Made by a program: the position numbers and the translations under genes. The notes beneath the pieces are model-generated. The model did not search any database and was not told the origin of the DNA. It saw only the letters and a list, made by a program, of their open reading frames with translations. Below, piece by piece: positions 25,195 through 34,106 of a DNA stretch of 42,472 nt (positions are counted from its first letter, which is position 1; every line of letters begins with the position of its first letter). Source of the stretch: JBDSKH01 sp035556655 (GTDB lineage Bacteria > Actinomycetota > Actinomycetes > Actinomycetales > Microbacteriaceae); NCBI GenBank assembly GCA_035556655.1, contig DATMFW010000009.1, positions 1 through 42,472 on the forward strand, in the 5' to 3' direction.

Positions 25195-25632
25195 TCAGCC
25201 CTTGGTGATCGTGAGGGTGCGCGTCTCGGTGATGTCGGTGAACGAGAGGTCGAGATCGATCGGCCCCGCCGGATCGGTGACCTCACCGGTGTAGATGGCG
25301 TCGCCGACGCCCTCGACGTTGTAGATGGTGATGGTCAGCTTCGAACCGTCGAGCGCCCAGGTGTCGCCCGGGTCGTCGTAGGGGTTGCCGCTGAAGCTCA
25401 CGGCGGTGGAGCCGCCCTCGTGGAAGGTGAACGTGGTGTCGGTGCCTTCGGAGTCGGTGCCCGCCCAGCTGGTGTCGTTCAGGTCCTCGGCCGAGACGGC
25501 CGCCGGAGCCTCCGTCTGGTCGGGAGTGTCGGGCGTGGTGGGCTGCTCCGGGGCCAGGAGCGAGCAGCCGGCGAGTGCGACCGCGGCCATCACCCCGATC
25601 ACCGGAATGGAGAGCTTGTGCAGGGTCTTCAT
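25195..25632 (-). CDS. Small putative lipoprotein
   Basis: A 145-residue exported protein. The signal ends in lipobox LAGC (Cys23), followed by a Thr/Pro/Glu linker to about residue 48. The beta-rich domain has the pattern LNDTSWAGTDSEGTDTTFTF, then WALDGSKLTITIYN, then LSFTDITETRTLTITK, resembling small lipocalin-like secreted domains. The function is unknown. TACGCT lies 6 nt before the ATG with no ribosome-binding site, a leaderless pattern. Its own small transcription unit sits between recX and miaB. Confidence 0.75.
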   Translation of the reverse strand: MKTLHKLSIPVIGVMAAVALAGCSLLAPEQPTTPDTPDQTEAPAAVSAEDLNDTSWAGTDSEGTDTTFTFHEGGSTAVSFSGNPYDDPGDTWALDGSKLTITIYNVEGVGDAIYTGEVTDPAGPIDLDLSFTDITETRTLTITKG

Positions 25633-25638
25633 GGACTC

Positions 25639-25644
25639 AGCGTA
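25639..25644 (-). promoter_or_regulatory. Putative -10 box, leaderless lipoprotein gene
   Basis: TACGCT on the minus strand, then 6 nt, then ATG at 25632. Confidence 0.4.
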
Positions 25645-25665
25645 GGCGCTGCTCAGTCGGAGGTG

Positions 25666-26277
25666 TCACTGGAACCGCACCCCGGAGGTCGCGTGTCGCG
25701 ACGACAGTGCGTGATCGACCGCGGCCCGCACGGTGCTCCCGCTGTAACCCCGGCGGGCGAGGTAGCCGGCGAGACGTCGCTCGGCCGTCGCTCGGTCGTA
25801 GGAGGCCAGCTGACCGGCCCGCTTGGCCGCGAGCTCGCGGGCGCGCGCGAGTTCGTCGCCGGTGTCGACGAGTTCGAGGGCGTACTCGATCGCGGCCGGT
25901 GACAGCAGCCGGCGGGTCAGTTCCGCCGCGATTCCGGTGCGACCGAGGCCCTTGCGTTCCTGCAGGATGCCGACGAGATTCTGCGCGAGGGCGACGTCGT
26001 CGAGCAGACCGACTCGCTCGAGCCGGTCGACCTCGTGCGCGATCACCTCGTCGGAGAACTCCCGCGAACGCAGCACGCGCTCGAGCTCGCGCCGCGACTG
26101 GCCACGCCGCGTGAGGGCGTGCAGCGAGACGTTCTCTGCTCGGGCGTACTCGGTTGCGAGGTCGGGGGTCGCAGGGTCCGGGGCCGCGAGGCCCGGCTCG
26201 GGTGCCGTCGAGGGGCCCGGCGGCGTCACGCCCGGCAGATAGGTGACCGGCGCGAGGGCGCCGTCGGGCCGCTCCAT
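25666..26277 (-). CDS. recX: RecA regulator RecX
   Basis: A 203-residue helical protein. After a Pro-rich N-terminal extension of about 45 residues, the RecX repeats follow: ENVSLHALTRRGQSRRELE, RLERVGLLDDVALAQNLV and ERRLAGYLARRGYSGSTV. It binds and modulates RecA filaments. It starts 16 bp after recA with GGGAGA before the ATG, so it is cotranscribed and SOS-controlled. The frame also extends upstream as a recA shadow; those codons are rejected. Confidence 0.9.
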   Translation of the reverse strand: MERPDGALAPVTYLPGVTPPGPSTAPEPGLAAPDPATPDLATEYARAENVSLHALTRRGQSRRELERVLRSREFSDEVIAHEVDRLERVGLLDDVALAQNLVGILQERKGLGRTGIAAELTRRLLSPAAIEYALELVDTGDELARARELAAKRAGQLASYDRATAERRLAGYLARRGYSGSTVRAAVDHALSSRHATSGVRFQ

Positions 26278-26293
26278 GGCTGTCTCCCGTGCC

Positions 26294-27394
26294 CTATTCG
26301 CCTGAGGCGACGGCGACGGGGTACTCGTCGGCGTCGAGACGGGGCACCGCGAGGGGTGACTCGGCGTCGGCTGCGGCGGCGATCGCCGCCTTGCCCTCGG
26401 CGCCGATGCCCAGCTTGACGAGGATCTTCTTCTCGATCTCGTTCGCGACCTCGGGGTTCTCGAGCAGGAAGCTGCGGGCGTTCTCTTTGCCCTGACCCAG
26501 CTGATCGCCGTCGTAGGTGTACCAGGCACCCGACTTGCGGACGATCTCGTGCTCGACGCCGTAGTCGATCAGGCTGCCCTCTCGCGAGATGCCGACCCCG
26601 TAGAGGATGTCGAACTCGGCCTGCTTGAAGGGCGGCGCCATTTTGTTCTTGACGACCTTGACCCGCGTGCGGTTGCCCACCGCGTCGGTGCCGTCTTTCA
26701 GGGTCTCGATGCGGCGGATGTCGAGCCGCACCGAGGCGTAGAACTTGAGCGCCTTGCCGCCCGCGGTGGTCTCGGGGCTGCCGAAGAACACGCCGATCTT
26801 CTCGCGCAGCTGGTTGATGAAGATCATCGTCGTCTGCGTCTGGTTCAGGCCGCCGGTGAGCTTGCGCAGAGCCTGGGACATCAGGCGGGCCTGCAGGCCG
26901 ACGTGGCTGTCGCCCATCTCGCCCTCGATCTCGGCCTTGGGCACCAGCGCCGCGACCGAGTCGATGACGATCAGGTCGATCGACCCCGAACGCACGAGCA
27001 TGTCGGCGATCTCGAGTGCCTGCTCACCGGTGTCGGGCTGCGAAACCAGCAGGGAGTCGATGTCGACACCGAGCTTCTTGGCGTATTCCGGGTCGAGCGC
27101 GTGCTCGGCGTCGATGAAGGCGGCGATGCCGCCGGCCTTCTGCGCGTTGGCGATGGCGTGCAGCGTGAGCGTCGTCTTACCCGAGGATTCCGGGCCGTAG
27201 ATCTCGACGATGCGGCCACGCGGGAGCCCGCCGATGCCGAGGGCGACGTCGAGGGCGATGGAGCCGGTCGGGATGATGGCGACCGGCGCGCGCTCGTCGC
27301 TGCCGAGGCGCATCACCGTGCCCTTCCCGAACTGGCGGTCGATCTGGGCGAGGGCGGTCTCGAGGGCCTTCTCGCGGTCTGCAGGTGAGGGCAT
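26294..27394 (-). CDS. recA: Recombinase RecA
   Basis: A 366-residue recombinase that catalyses strand exchange and activates LexA cleavage. The Walker A motif GPESSGKT is at 67-74, then IDAEHALDPEYA, Walker B LIVIDSVAALVP and loop L2 residues after INQLREKIGVFFGSPETT. No intein is present. The ATG at 27394 begins MPSPADREKALETALAQIDR; 47 upstream codons in frame are leader sequence. A LexA box lies 214 bp upstream. Confidence 0.98.
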   Translation of the reverse strand: MPSPADREKALETALAQIDRQFGKGTVMRLGSDERAPVAIIPTGSIALDVALGIGGLPRGRIVEIYGPESSGKTTLTLHAIANAQKAGGIAAFIDAEHALDPEYAKKLGVDIDSLLVSQPDTGEQALEIADMLVRSGSIDLIVIDSVAALVPKAEIEGEMGDSHVGLQARLMSQALRKLTGGLNQTQTTMIFINQLREKIGVFFGSPETTAGGKALKFYASVRLDIRRIETLKDGTDAVGNRTRVKVVKNKMAPPFKQAEFDILYGVGISREGSLIDYGVEHEIVRKSGAWYTYDGDQLGQGKENARSFLLENPEVANEIEKKILVKLGIGAEGKAAIAAAADAESPLAVPRLDADEYPVAVASGE

Positions 27395-27593
27395 TGGTTC
27401 GTCCGTTCTGGTTCGGTGGTGCACGGTGCGCCCGTAGGCTGCCGATCTCACGACGGACCGATGCTGCAAGGTCTGGCGCTTCCCGACAGGGCTGTCGTTC
27501 CCGACGAGTCGAACGCTACGCCCGGGGTCCGACATCTGGCCGGAACGACGGGCGGTTACGTGGACAACTCGTCTTCGAATGACTCTGTGGACG

Positions 27594-27623
27594 AGCCTAG
27601 ATCAGATTCGAACGGATATTCGA
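27594..27623 (-). promoter_or_regulatory. recA SOS promoter: LexA box and -10
   Basis: 27608-27623 (TCGAACGGATATTCGA) matches the actinobacterial box TCGAACNNNNGTTCGA at 11 of 12 fixed bases. On the minus strand it occupies the -35 to -20 region of a -10 box TAGGCT at 27594-27599. The leader to the recA ATG would be about 190 nt. The rest of 27395-27593 shows no gene; a partial RecA-NDp-like TTGTCC lies at 27562-27567 without a matching -10. Confidence 0.75.
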
Positions 27624-27648
27624 TCCATTCTCCCGACGGCGTGTCGCG

Positions 27649-27870
27649 CTATCCCCGCGGATCGGGCAGCCCGGCCCCGTGCCAGCGCTCGCGCGGCACC
27701 TCCTGCGCGGCGCACAGGGCGAGCCAGACCTCGCGGGCCGGCGCGCCCGCATCCAGAGCCTCGCGTGCGGTGCGGTTACCGAGGGCGACCAGCACCTGAT
27801 CGCGCAGCAGCACCTGGCCGAACGCGCCGAACTCGTCGTCGACGGCGCGGTCGAACTCGCTCAGCTTCAC
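27649..27870 (-). CDS. DUF3046 protein
   Basis: A 73-residue acidic protein, MKLSEFDRAVDDEFGAFGQ..., with VLVALGNRTAREALDAG and VWLALCAAQEVP, the standard DUF3046 pattern. It is always short and regularly found directly upstream of recA in actinobacteria; the function is unknown. It starts with GTG 14 bp after clgR across a perfect CCCGCGC/GCGCGGG palindrome. Confidence 0.88.
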   Translation of the reverse strand: MKLSEFDRAVDDEFGAFGQVLLRDQVLVALGNRTAREALDAGAPAREVWLALCAAQEVPRERWHGAGLPDPRG

Positions 27871-27884
27871 CCGCGCGCGCGGGG

Positions 27885-28208
27885 TTACCGCGAGACCAGG
27901 TCGCCGTCGAACTCCGCGACGAGCTCGTCGGGCAGGGTGTCGGGCACGACCGAGGGTGCACCGAACTCGACGCCTTCGACGATGGCGAGACGGTCACCCA
28001 CCTCGCGCATGATGACCGAGATCGGGGTGTCCAGCGCCTCCGCCACCGATGCGAGGATCTCGCTGGAGGCCTCTTTCTGACCCCGCTCGACCTCGCTCAG
28101 GTACCCGAGGGCGACGGAGGCGCGCGAGGCGACCTGCCGAAGGGTCATGGCCTTCTGAAGGCGGAAGTCACGGAGGACGTCACCGATTTCCTGTCGAACC
28201 AGAACCAT
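27885..28208 (-). CDS. clgR: XRE-family regulator, ClgR-like
   Basis: A 107-residue cytoplasmic regulator with a helix-turn-helix at about 20-45 (AMTLRQVASRASVALGYLSE, VERGQKEASSE). The position between pgsA/cinA and recA and the sequence match ClgR, the activator of clp protease genes in actinobacteria, itself degraded by Clp. The ATG follows GAGGAGGACACC. The acidic C-terminal tail could carry a protease tag but ends VSR, not Ala-Ala. Confidence 0.87.
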   Translation of the reverse strand: MVLVRQEIGDVLRDFRLQKAMTLRQVASRASVALGYLSEVERGQKEASSEILASVAEALDTPISVIMREVGDRLAIVEGVEFGAPSVVPDTLPDELVAEFDGDLVSR

Positions 28209-28327
28209 GGTGTCCTCCTCTTCCGTTCCGGGGTGGTAAGCGTACCCCGCCCGGTGATCACAATCTAATCCGTGCCGTCTGCATGGTGCCTGTGACGACA
28301 CGATCTGTAACGAGATCGAAACGCCTC

Positions 28328-28792
28328 CTATTCCGGGAGGAGAAGACGAAGCCGCGACAGCGATTCCGACACAGTGTCCCTCCGGATCGTCCCCCGGTCA
28401 CCCCCCAGTGCGAGGCCCACCGCGCTCACCTCCTCGCCGACCGCGAAGCCGAGCCAGACCTCGCCCGGCTCGTGCCCGTCCTGCGGATCTGGTCCGGCGA
28501 CCCCGGTCGTCGAGATGCCGATATCGGCGCCCAGGCGCGCACGCACGCCGCTCGCCATCTGCCGGGCGACCTCGGGGTGGATGGCGCCGGAGGCGGCCAG
28601 CAGGGCGGCATCCACTCCCAGCAGCTCGGCCTTCAACTCCGTCGCGTAGGCCACCACTCCCCCACGCACCACGGCGGAAGCACCCGGCACCGACACCAGT
28701 TCGGCCACGAGCAGCCCGCCGGTCAGCGACTCGGCGACGGCGATCGTCAGGCCGTTGCTGCCCAGGGCCTGCACGACCTCGGTCGCGATCAC
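28328..28792 (-). CDS. CinA C-terminal domain protein (nicotinamide-nucleotide amidohydrolase family)
   Basis: A 154-residue stand-alone CinA C-domain (PncC-like). The motifs are TIAVAESLTGGLLVAELVSV (the family's catalytic Ser region), VAYATELKAELLGV and STTGVAGPDPQ. It may deamidate NMN. The GTG at 28792 overlaps the pgsA stop by GTGA. The longer N-terminal molybdopterin-like domain of full CinA is absent. The linkage pgsA-cinA-clgR-recA is conserved in actinobacteria. Confidence 0.9.
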   Translation of the reverse strand: MIATEVVQALGSNGLTIAVAESLTGGLLVAELVSVPGASAVVRGGVVAYATELKAELLGVDAALLAASGAIHPEVARQMASGVRARLGADIGISTTGVAGPDPQDGHEPGEVWLGFAVGEEVSAVGLALGGDRGTIRRDTVSESLSRLRLLLPE

Positions 28793-29433
28793 GACGTGGT
28801 CGCCGCCCGCTTCGCCCGGTCGGCGCGCCAGGCCGCCCAGAGGTACTCCACTCCGCTCACCAGCGTCAGCACGACGGCGGCCGTCATCAGCGCGACGTCG
28901 AGCGTGATGACCCACTCGCCGAACAGGGAGGCCAACGGAATCAGCGCGACGCTGATCGCCACCGCCTGCACGACGGTCTTGATCTTGCCGAGGATGCCGG
29001 CGGGGATCACGTGATCGCGCAGAGCGATGAGACGCCAGACGGTGATGCCGATCTCGCGCACCAGGATGATGATGGTCCAGACCCACCACAGCTCCCCCAG
29101 CACCGAGAGGGTGACGAGCGCGGCGCCGATCAGCACCTTGTCGGCGATCGGATCGAGCAGCTTGCCCTGGTCGGTCACCAGGTTGCGGTCGCGGGCGAGG
29201 AATCCGTCGACGGCGTCGGTCAGGATCGCCAGCACGAACAGGCCGGCGGCGATCCAGCGCAGGACCCCGTTCTGGTGGTCGTCGGCGATCAGCAGCCAGA
29301 CGAACACCGGCGCGAGCAGCATGCGGGCGACGGTGACGATGTTGGCCACGTTGCCGGCGCTCGCGGTGGTCTCGCCTCGCGCGACGACGCGACCCCGCAT
29401 CGGGTTGACCCTGGGCATCGAGCTTTCACCCAT
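28789..29433 (-). CDS. pgsA: CDP-alcohol phosphatidyltransferase (phosphatidylglycerophosphate synthase-like)
   Basis: A 214-residue polytopic membrane enzyme. The CDP-alcohol signature D-x2-DG-x2-AR-x8-G-x3-D-x3-D is complete: Asp73, Asp76-Gly77, Ala80-Arg81, Gly90, Asp94 and Asp98. By family and position it makes PGP from CDP-diacylglycerol and glycerol-3-phosphate. About six membrane helices are visible. Its start lies 1 bp after the ftsK stop. Confidence 0.92.
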   Translation of the reverse strand: MGESSMPRVNPMRGRVVARGETTASAGNVANIVTVARMLLAPVFVWLLIADDHQNGVLRWIAAGLFVLAILTDAVDGFLARDRNLVTDQGKLLDPIADKVLIGAALVTLSVLGELWWVWTIIILVREIGITVWRLIALRDHVIPAGILGKIKTVVQAVAISVALIPLASLFGEWVITLDVALMTAAVVLTLVSGVEYLWAAWRADRAKRAATTS

Positions 29434-29434
29434 G

Positions 29435-32095
29435 TCACTCCCTGCCGGTCAGTCCCCAGGCGTCCTCGTCCGAGGGGCCATCCTCCTCAGGATATCCGCT
29501 CGTCATGGCTTCGACGGGGTCGACCGGCGAACCGGCGGATGCGGTGGCCGGCGCAGCGGGCGCGCCGCGCAGGCGGGCCAGCACCTCGGGCAGCTGCTCG
29601 GGGGTGACCAGCACGTCGCGGGCCTTCGAGCCCTCCGACGGGCCGACGATCTCACGCGACTCCAGCAGGTCCATCAGGCGACCCGCCTTCGCGAATCCTA
29701 CGCGCAGCTTGCGCTGCAGCATCGACGTCGACCCGAACTGGGTGTTCACCACGAGCTCGGCGGCCTGCAGCAACAGCTCGAGGTCGTCGCCGATGTCGGC
29801 GTCGATCTCTTTACGCTCGGCCACCGCCTCGACGTCGCTGCGGTACTCGGGCCTGGCCTGCTGGGTGACATGCGAGACGACGGCGGCGATCTCGTCCTCG
29901 GTGACCCAGGCCCCCTGCACCCGGATCGCCTTCGAGGCACCCATCGGCAGGAACAGTCCGTCGCCCTGGCCGATCAGCTTCTCGGCGCCCGGCTGGTCGA
30001 GGATCACCCGCGAGTCGGTCATCGACGACACCGCGAAAGCCAGCCGAGACGGCACGTTGGCCTTGATCAGACCGGTCACGACATCCACCGACGGGCGCTG
30101 CGTGGCCAGCACCAGATGGATGCCGGAGGCGCGCGCGAGCTGGGTGATCCGCACGATGCTGTCCTCGACATCCCGCGGCGCGACCATCATCAGATCGGCG
30201 AGCTCGTCGACGACGACGAGCAGATACGGGTAGGGCTGCAGCTTGCGCTCCGACCCGGGCGGCAGGACGATCTCGTTCGCCACGACGGCGCGGTTGAAGT
30301 CGTCGATGTGGCGGAACCCGAACGACGCGAGGTCGTCGTAGCGCATGTCCATCTCTTTCACGACCCACTGCAGCGCCTCGGCCGCCTTCTTCGGGTTCGT
30401 GATGATGGGGGTGATCAGGTGCGGGACGCCCTGGTACGCGGCCAGCTCGACCCGCTTGGGGTCGATGAGCACCATGCGCACGTCGGCCGGCTTCGCCCGC
30501 ATCAGCACCGAGGTGATCATCGAGTTGATGAAGCTCGACTTGCCGGAGCCGGTGGCTCCCGCGACGAGGAGGTGCGGCATCTTGGCCAGATTCGCGACGA
30601 CGAACCCGCCCTCGACGTCCTTGCCGAGCCCGATGGTGAGCGGGTGCGGGTTCTTGGTCGCCGCCCCGGAGCGCAGCACATCGCCGAGACTGACGATCTC
30701 GCGATCCTTGTTCGGGATCTCGATGCCGATCGCGCTCTTGCCCGGGATCGGCGACAGGATGCTGACCTCGTTCGAGGCGACGGCATACGACAGGTTCTTG
30801 GCCAGGGCCGTCACCCGCTCGACCTTCACACCGTGACCGAGAGCCACCTCGTACCGGGTGACGGACGGGCCGCGGCTGAACCCGGTGACCTTGGCGTCGA
30901 CCTGGAACTGCGCCAGCACGCTCGTGATCGCCGCGATCACCTCGTCGTTCGCGGCCGTCCGCGCCTTCGGCGGCGTGCCCGGTTCGAGGACGGATGCCGC
31001 GGGCAGCCGGTACGGACGTCGCGGCTGCTCGGCGACCGGCGTCGCGATCTTCGTGTCGAGGTCCTCGGCACCGACGGCGTCGGCGAGGAACGGCTCCGCG
31101 AGGAACGGCGACTCGACGGGCTCGGCGATCGGAGCGATCTCCCCGCTGAAGCGCTTGACGGCCTCCTCGGCGCGCATGAGCTCGTCGAGGATGTCGAGAT
31201 CGTCCGGCGGCGGCGTGTGATCGATGACGCCGGTCATGTCGACGACGGGGGTGTCGAAGGCGCGATCGCTCTTGCGTCCGCGCGCCCACCACGCCTTCGT
31301 CACCGACTCGTCGTCGAGGCCGCTGCGCGAATCGAACGGCAGGGCGTCGTCCGCCGGCGGCGCCGGCCGGGCCGGGCGCTCGGGCAACTCGGCGCCGAAC
31401 AGGTAGGCGTAGAGCTCACGCAGGCGCGCGCCGATGCGGTTCGGCGGGGTCTTGGTGATGATGAAGAGCGAGAGCACGAGCAGTCCCGCCGCGAGGATGA
31501 CGGCCAGCCACAGGGCGCCGATCTGCGCGAACGGCCAGGACAGCATCCACCCGATGACCCCGCCACCGGCAGCGAGCGCGGGGGCGCCGTCCGCCGGCTG
31601 GGGCTGCCCGCCGAACACGTGGCACAGCACGCTCAGGCTGCTGAGCAGGATCGCGCCGCCGATGCCGAGGCGCCCGTTGTCGTGCACCGTCGAGGGGTGC
31701 CGGAAGAGCCACACGGCGAAGATCAGCATGATCACCGGCAGCGCGAACGCCACCCGGCCGAACAGCCCGCCGAACGTGTAGTTGTCCAGGGCCAGCGCCA
31801 CGTCCTGGGTGGGGACGAACCATTCCACGACGGCCCCGGCGGCGGCGAGCACCAGCAGCAGGAACGGCACCCCGTCGCGGCGCTCGTCCCTGGCGAGGGT
31901 CTCTTTGCCGAACAGGCGGAACCCGGCCCCCGCGATGTGCGCCATGCCGAGCCAGGCGCTGCTCAGCAGACCCGGTTGCTCGGCCGGTGCGTTCTTGGGC
32001 AGGCGCTTCGTCGGCTGGGTCCGCGAGCGCGACGACGATCCGCGCGACCCGTTGGTGCGGGCGCGCGAGTTCGAAGACCTGGTGCTCGTGGCCAT
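29435..32095 (-). CDS. ftsK: DNA translocase FtsK/SpoIIIE
   Basis: An 886-residue motor that pumps chromosomes through the division septum. A basic Ser/Arg/Thr-rich N-terminal tail (1-35) precedes about four membrane segments between 77 and 213, an acidic Pro-rich linker to about 380, and the RecA-like motor. Walker A GATGSGKS is at 513-520 and Walker B is LLVVVDELADLMM. The C-terminal gamma winged helix reads STSMLQRKLRVGFAKAGRLM. The ATG at 32095 is preceded by TACCGT at 6 nt, a leaderless pattern; the frame stays open farther upstream without homology. Confidence 0.96.
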   Translation of the reverse strand: MATSTRSSNSRARTNGSRGSSSRSRTQPTKRLPKNAPAEQPGLLSSAWLGMAHIAGAGFRLFGKETLARDERRDGVPFLLLVLAAAGAVVEWFVPTQDVALALDNYTFGGLFGRVAFALPVIMLIFAVWLFRHPSTVHDNGRLGIGGAILLSSLSVLCHVFGGQPQPADGAPALAAGGGVIGWMLSWPFAQIGALWLAVILAAGLLVLSLFIITKTPPNRIGARLRELYAYLFGAELPERPARPAPPADDALPFDSRSGLDDESVTKAWWARGRKSDRAFDTPVVDMTGVIDHTPPPDDLDILDELMRAEEAVKRFSGEIAPIAEPVESPFLAEPFLADAVGAEDLDTKIATPVAEQPRRPYRLPAASVLEPGTPPKARTAANDEVIAAITSVLAQFQVDAKVTGFSRGPSVTRYEVALGHGVKVERVTALAKNLSYAVASNEVSILSPIPGKSAIGIEIPNKDREIVSLGDVLRSGAATKNPHPLTIGLGKDVEGGFVVANLAKMPHLLVAGATGSGKSSFINSMITSVLMRAKPADVRMVLIDPKRVELAAYQGVPHLITPIITNPKKAAEALQWVVKEMDMRYDDLASFGFRHIDDFNRAVVANEIVLPPGSERKLQPYPYLLVVVDELADLMMVAPRDVEDSIVRITQLARASGIHLVLATQRPSVDVVTGLIKANVPSRLAFAVSSMTDSRVILDQPGAEKLIGQGDGLFLPMGASKAIRVQGAWVTEDEIAAVVSHVTQQARPEYRSDVEAVAERKEIDADIGDDLELLLQAAELVVNTQFGSTSMLQRKLRVGFAKAGRLMDLLESREIVGPSEGSKARDVLVTPEQLPEVLARLRGAPAAPATASAGSPVDPVEAMTSGYPEEDGPSDEDAWGLTGRE

Positions 32096-32101
32096 GCAGC
32101 G

Positions 32102-32107
32102 ACGGTA
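32102..32107 (-). promoter_or_regulatory. Putative -10 box, leaderless ftsK
   Basis: TACCGT on the minus strand, then 6 nt, then ATG at 32095; no ribosome-binding site. Confidence 0.4.
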
Positions 32108-32160
32108 CCCGCGGGGTCCGTCCCGGCCAGGGACCGACTCGCGGTCGGGCTCGGCTTTCC

Positions 32161-33381
32161 TCAGTACCGGATCGCGTCGATCACCTTCACCCGGACCGCC
32201 ACCAGCGCAGGCAGCAGGCCCGCGAGCGCACCCACCACGACCGAGGACGCCAGCCCGATGAACGCCGCCTCGATCGGGAACGCCGGCGGATCGTCGATGC
32301 CCGCCGCGACGAACTCGACCACCCACGGGCTCTTCACCACGAGCACCGCGAGCGCCACTCCGGCGACACCGGCCACGACCGTCGCCACGACGCTCTCCAT
32401 CATCACCGCGAAGAACACCCGGCCGGCGGTGGCGCCGAAGCTGCGCCGGATGCCGATCTCACGGATGCGGTGCCGCACCGTCACCAGCGAGATGTTCACC
32501 AGGCCGAGCGCGCCGAGCAGGAGGATGAGCACGGCGACGCCCGTGACCAGGATCTTGAGGAACAGCAAGGGGTCCTCGTCGCTGTACGACAGGTAGTCGT
32601 TGCGCAGCACGTCGGTCTGCCAGTCGGTTCCGAGCGCTCCGGAGATGTCGCGCTGGATCAGCACGGTCAGCTGGTCGGCCAGTTCGAGCGGGACCCACGC
32701 CTCGTAGCTCGGGTAGGTCTGCGCCTTCATCTCCGGCGAGACGATGCGATCCCACGCCGAGGTGAGCAGGAACATCGAGGGGTACTCCTCGAACGGCGGC
32801 GAGGGCGTCACGCCGGTGATGACCGCCGTCGTGGGCTCGCGTCCGGGCAGGCTGATGGTCGGATGCGTGGACAGCGCGGGCGAGCCCAGCAGGTTCCAGA
32901 AATACTCGTTCACGATCACCGCGGGAGCCAGGCGCTCGGCATCCACGGCGCTGAACCAGTCGCCGTGTTCGATGCGCACCCGGTGCATGACGCCGAACTC
33001 CCGGTCGACCACCTGGGTCTGCACGTCCCGCACCCCGTCGGGGAACTGGATCTGCATGTTGGTGTACGCGTTCCTGCTGTGCCAGGTGATCGCGTACCGG
33101 TCCATGGTCGACGCGAACGCCTCGCCGAGCTCCACCGCGTCGGGGGTCTGGCCCGTGACCGGGTTGTAGGTGCTGATCATGAGCGTCGCCGGACGCCCGC
33201 TCTGGCGCTCCATCGTCTCGATCTGCGACTGCTGCGCGATCGCCCCGAGGGCCACGATGCCGGTCAGCGCCGCCACCGCAACGGCGACGCCGATCAGGCT
33301 GAGCAGCACCCGCGTGCGGTGGATGCGCAACTCGGCCCAGGCCTCCACGACCGACCCGACGAACCCCGTCCAGAGGCGCAT
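32161..33381 (-). CDS. MacB/FtsX-type ABC transporter permease
   Basis: A 406-residue mechanotransmission-type permease. TM1 is at about 26-48, followed by a large extracytoplasmic MacB-periplasmic-core-like domain at about 50-270. The FtsX domain has three helices at about 273-300, 328-350 and 371-392. The cytoplasmic loop VRHRIREIGIRRSFGAT is the coupling site to the ATPase. The C-terminal RVKVIDAIRY is typical. The stop of the ATPase gene overlaps this ATG by 1 nt (TGATG). It is probably an exporter of a lipid, peptide or antibiotic; substrate unknown. Confidence 0.88.
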   Translation of the reverse strand: MRLWTGFVGSVVEAWAELRIHRTRVLLSLIGVAVAVAALTGIVALGAIAQQSQIETMERQSGRPATLMISTYNPVTGQTPDAVELGEAFASTMDRYAITWHSRNAYTNMQIQFPDGVRDVQTQVVDREFGVMHRVRIEHGDWFSAVDAERLAPAVIVNEYFWNLLGSPALSTHPTISLPGREPTTAVITGVTPSPPFEEYPSMFLLTSAWDRIVSPEMKAQTYPSYEAWVPLELADQLTVLIQRDISGALGTDWQTDVLRNDYLSYSDEDPLLFLKILVTGVAVLILLLGALGLVNISLVTVRHRIREIGIRRSFGATAGRVFFAVMMESVVATVVAGVAGVALAVLVVKSPWVVEFVAAGIDDPPAFPIEAAFIGLASSVVVGALAGLLPALVAVRVKVIDAIRY

Positions 33382-34106
33382 CAGAGGGTCCCGACTCCCT
33401 CGGCGAGCGACAGCACGCGGTTGACGTCCACCTCGGTGAGCACGCCCTTGTCGAGCCGGTAGTGCCGGCGAGCCAGTGCGGCGACGTTCGGATCGTGGGT
33501 GATCGTGATCAGGGCGGCACCCGAGGACTCGGCCACGTCATCCAGCAGCGTCATGACCGCCGCCCCGGTGTCGATGTCGAGAGCGCCGGTGGGCTCGTCG
33601 GCGAGGATCAGCCGCGGGCCGCGCACGAGAGCGCGCGCGATCGCCACGCGCTGCTGCTCACCTCCGGAGAGCTGCTCGGGCATCGACGCCAGCCGCGCCC
33701 CGAGCCCCACCTTGTCGAGCATCTCGGCGGCGAGGCGCTCCCGGCGCCAGAACTGCTTGCCGGGCGCGTAGAGCAACGGCGTCATGACGTTCTCGAGCGC
33801 CGTTCGGCCGCCGAGCAGGTTGAACTGCTGGAAGATGAAGCCGATGTCGGTGCCGCGACGGCGGTCGCGCTCGGCCCCCGACAGGCGTCCGAGCGGGACC
33901 CCGTCGAACTCGAGGTTTCCCGAGGTGGGGCTGTCGAGCAGGCCGAGCAGATTCAGCAGGGTCGACTTGCCGCTGCCGGAGCGGCCCACGACGCTGACGT
34001 GGTCTCCGACGTCGACGGTGAGATCGACACCGCGCAGGATGTGCAGGGGCTCGGCGTCGGGCAGCTCGACGGTTCGGGTGACGCCCTGCAGCCGGAGCAG
34101 GCTCAC
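33381..34106 (-). CDS. MacB/LolD-type ABC transporter ATP-binding protein
   Basis: A 241-residue ATPase. Walker A GRSGSGKS is at 41-48, the signature is QLSGGEQQRVAIARALV, Walker B is LILADEPTGALD and the H-loop is TITHDP. The subfamily partners FtsX-type permeases. The GTG at 34106 overlaps the adaptor stop (GTGA), chosen because upstream in-frame codons only read the adaptor gene out of frame. Confidence 0.92.
   Translation of the reverse strand: MSLLRLQGVTRTVELPDAEPLHILRGVDLTVDVGDHVSVVGRSGSGKSTLLNLLGLLDSPTSGNLEFDGVPLGRLSGAERDRRRGTDIGFIFQQFNLLGGRTALENVMTPLLYAPGKQFWRRERLAAEMLDKVGLGARLASMPEQLSGGEQQRVAIARALVRGPRLILADEPTGALDIDTGAAVMTLLDDVAESSGAALITITHDPNVAALARRHYRLDKGVLTEVDVNRVLSLAEGVGTL

Noticed and set aside
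27540..27570. RecA-NDp (ClgR-dependent) second promoter of recA
   Set aside because: TTGTCC is present at 27562-27567, but no TANNNT occurs at the required distance.
29027..32596. About 1190-codon open frame opposite ftsK and pgsA
   Set aside because: Same type of antisense shadow; composition is not protein-like and ftsK and pgsA homology on the other strand is clear.
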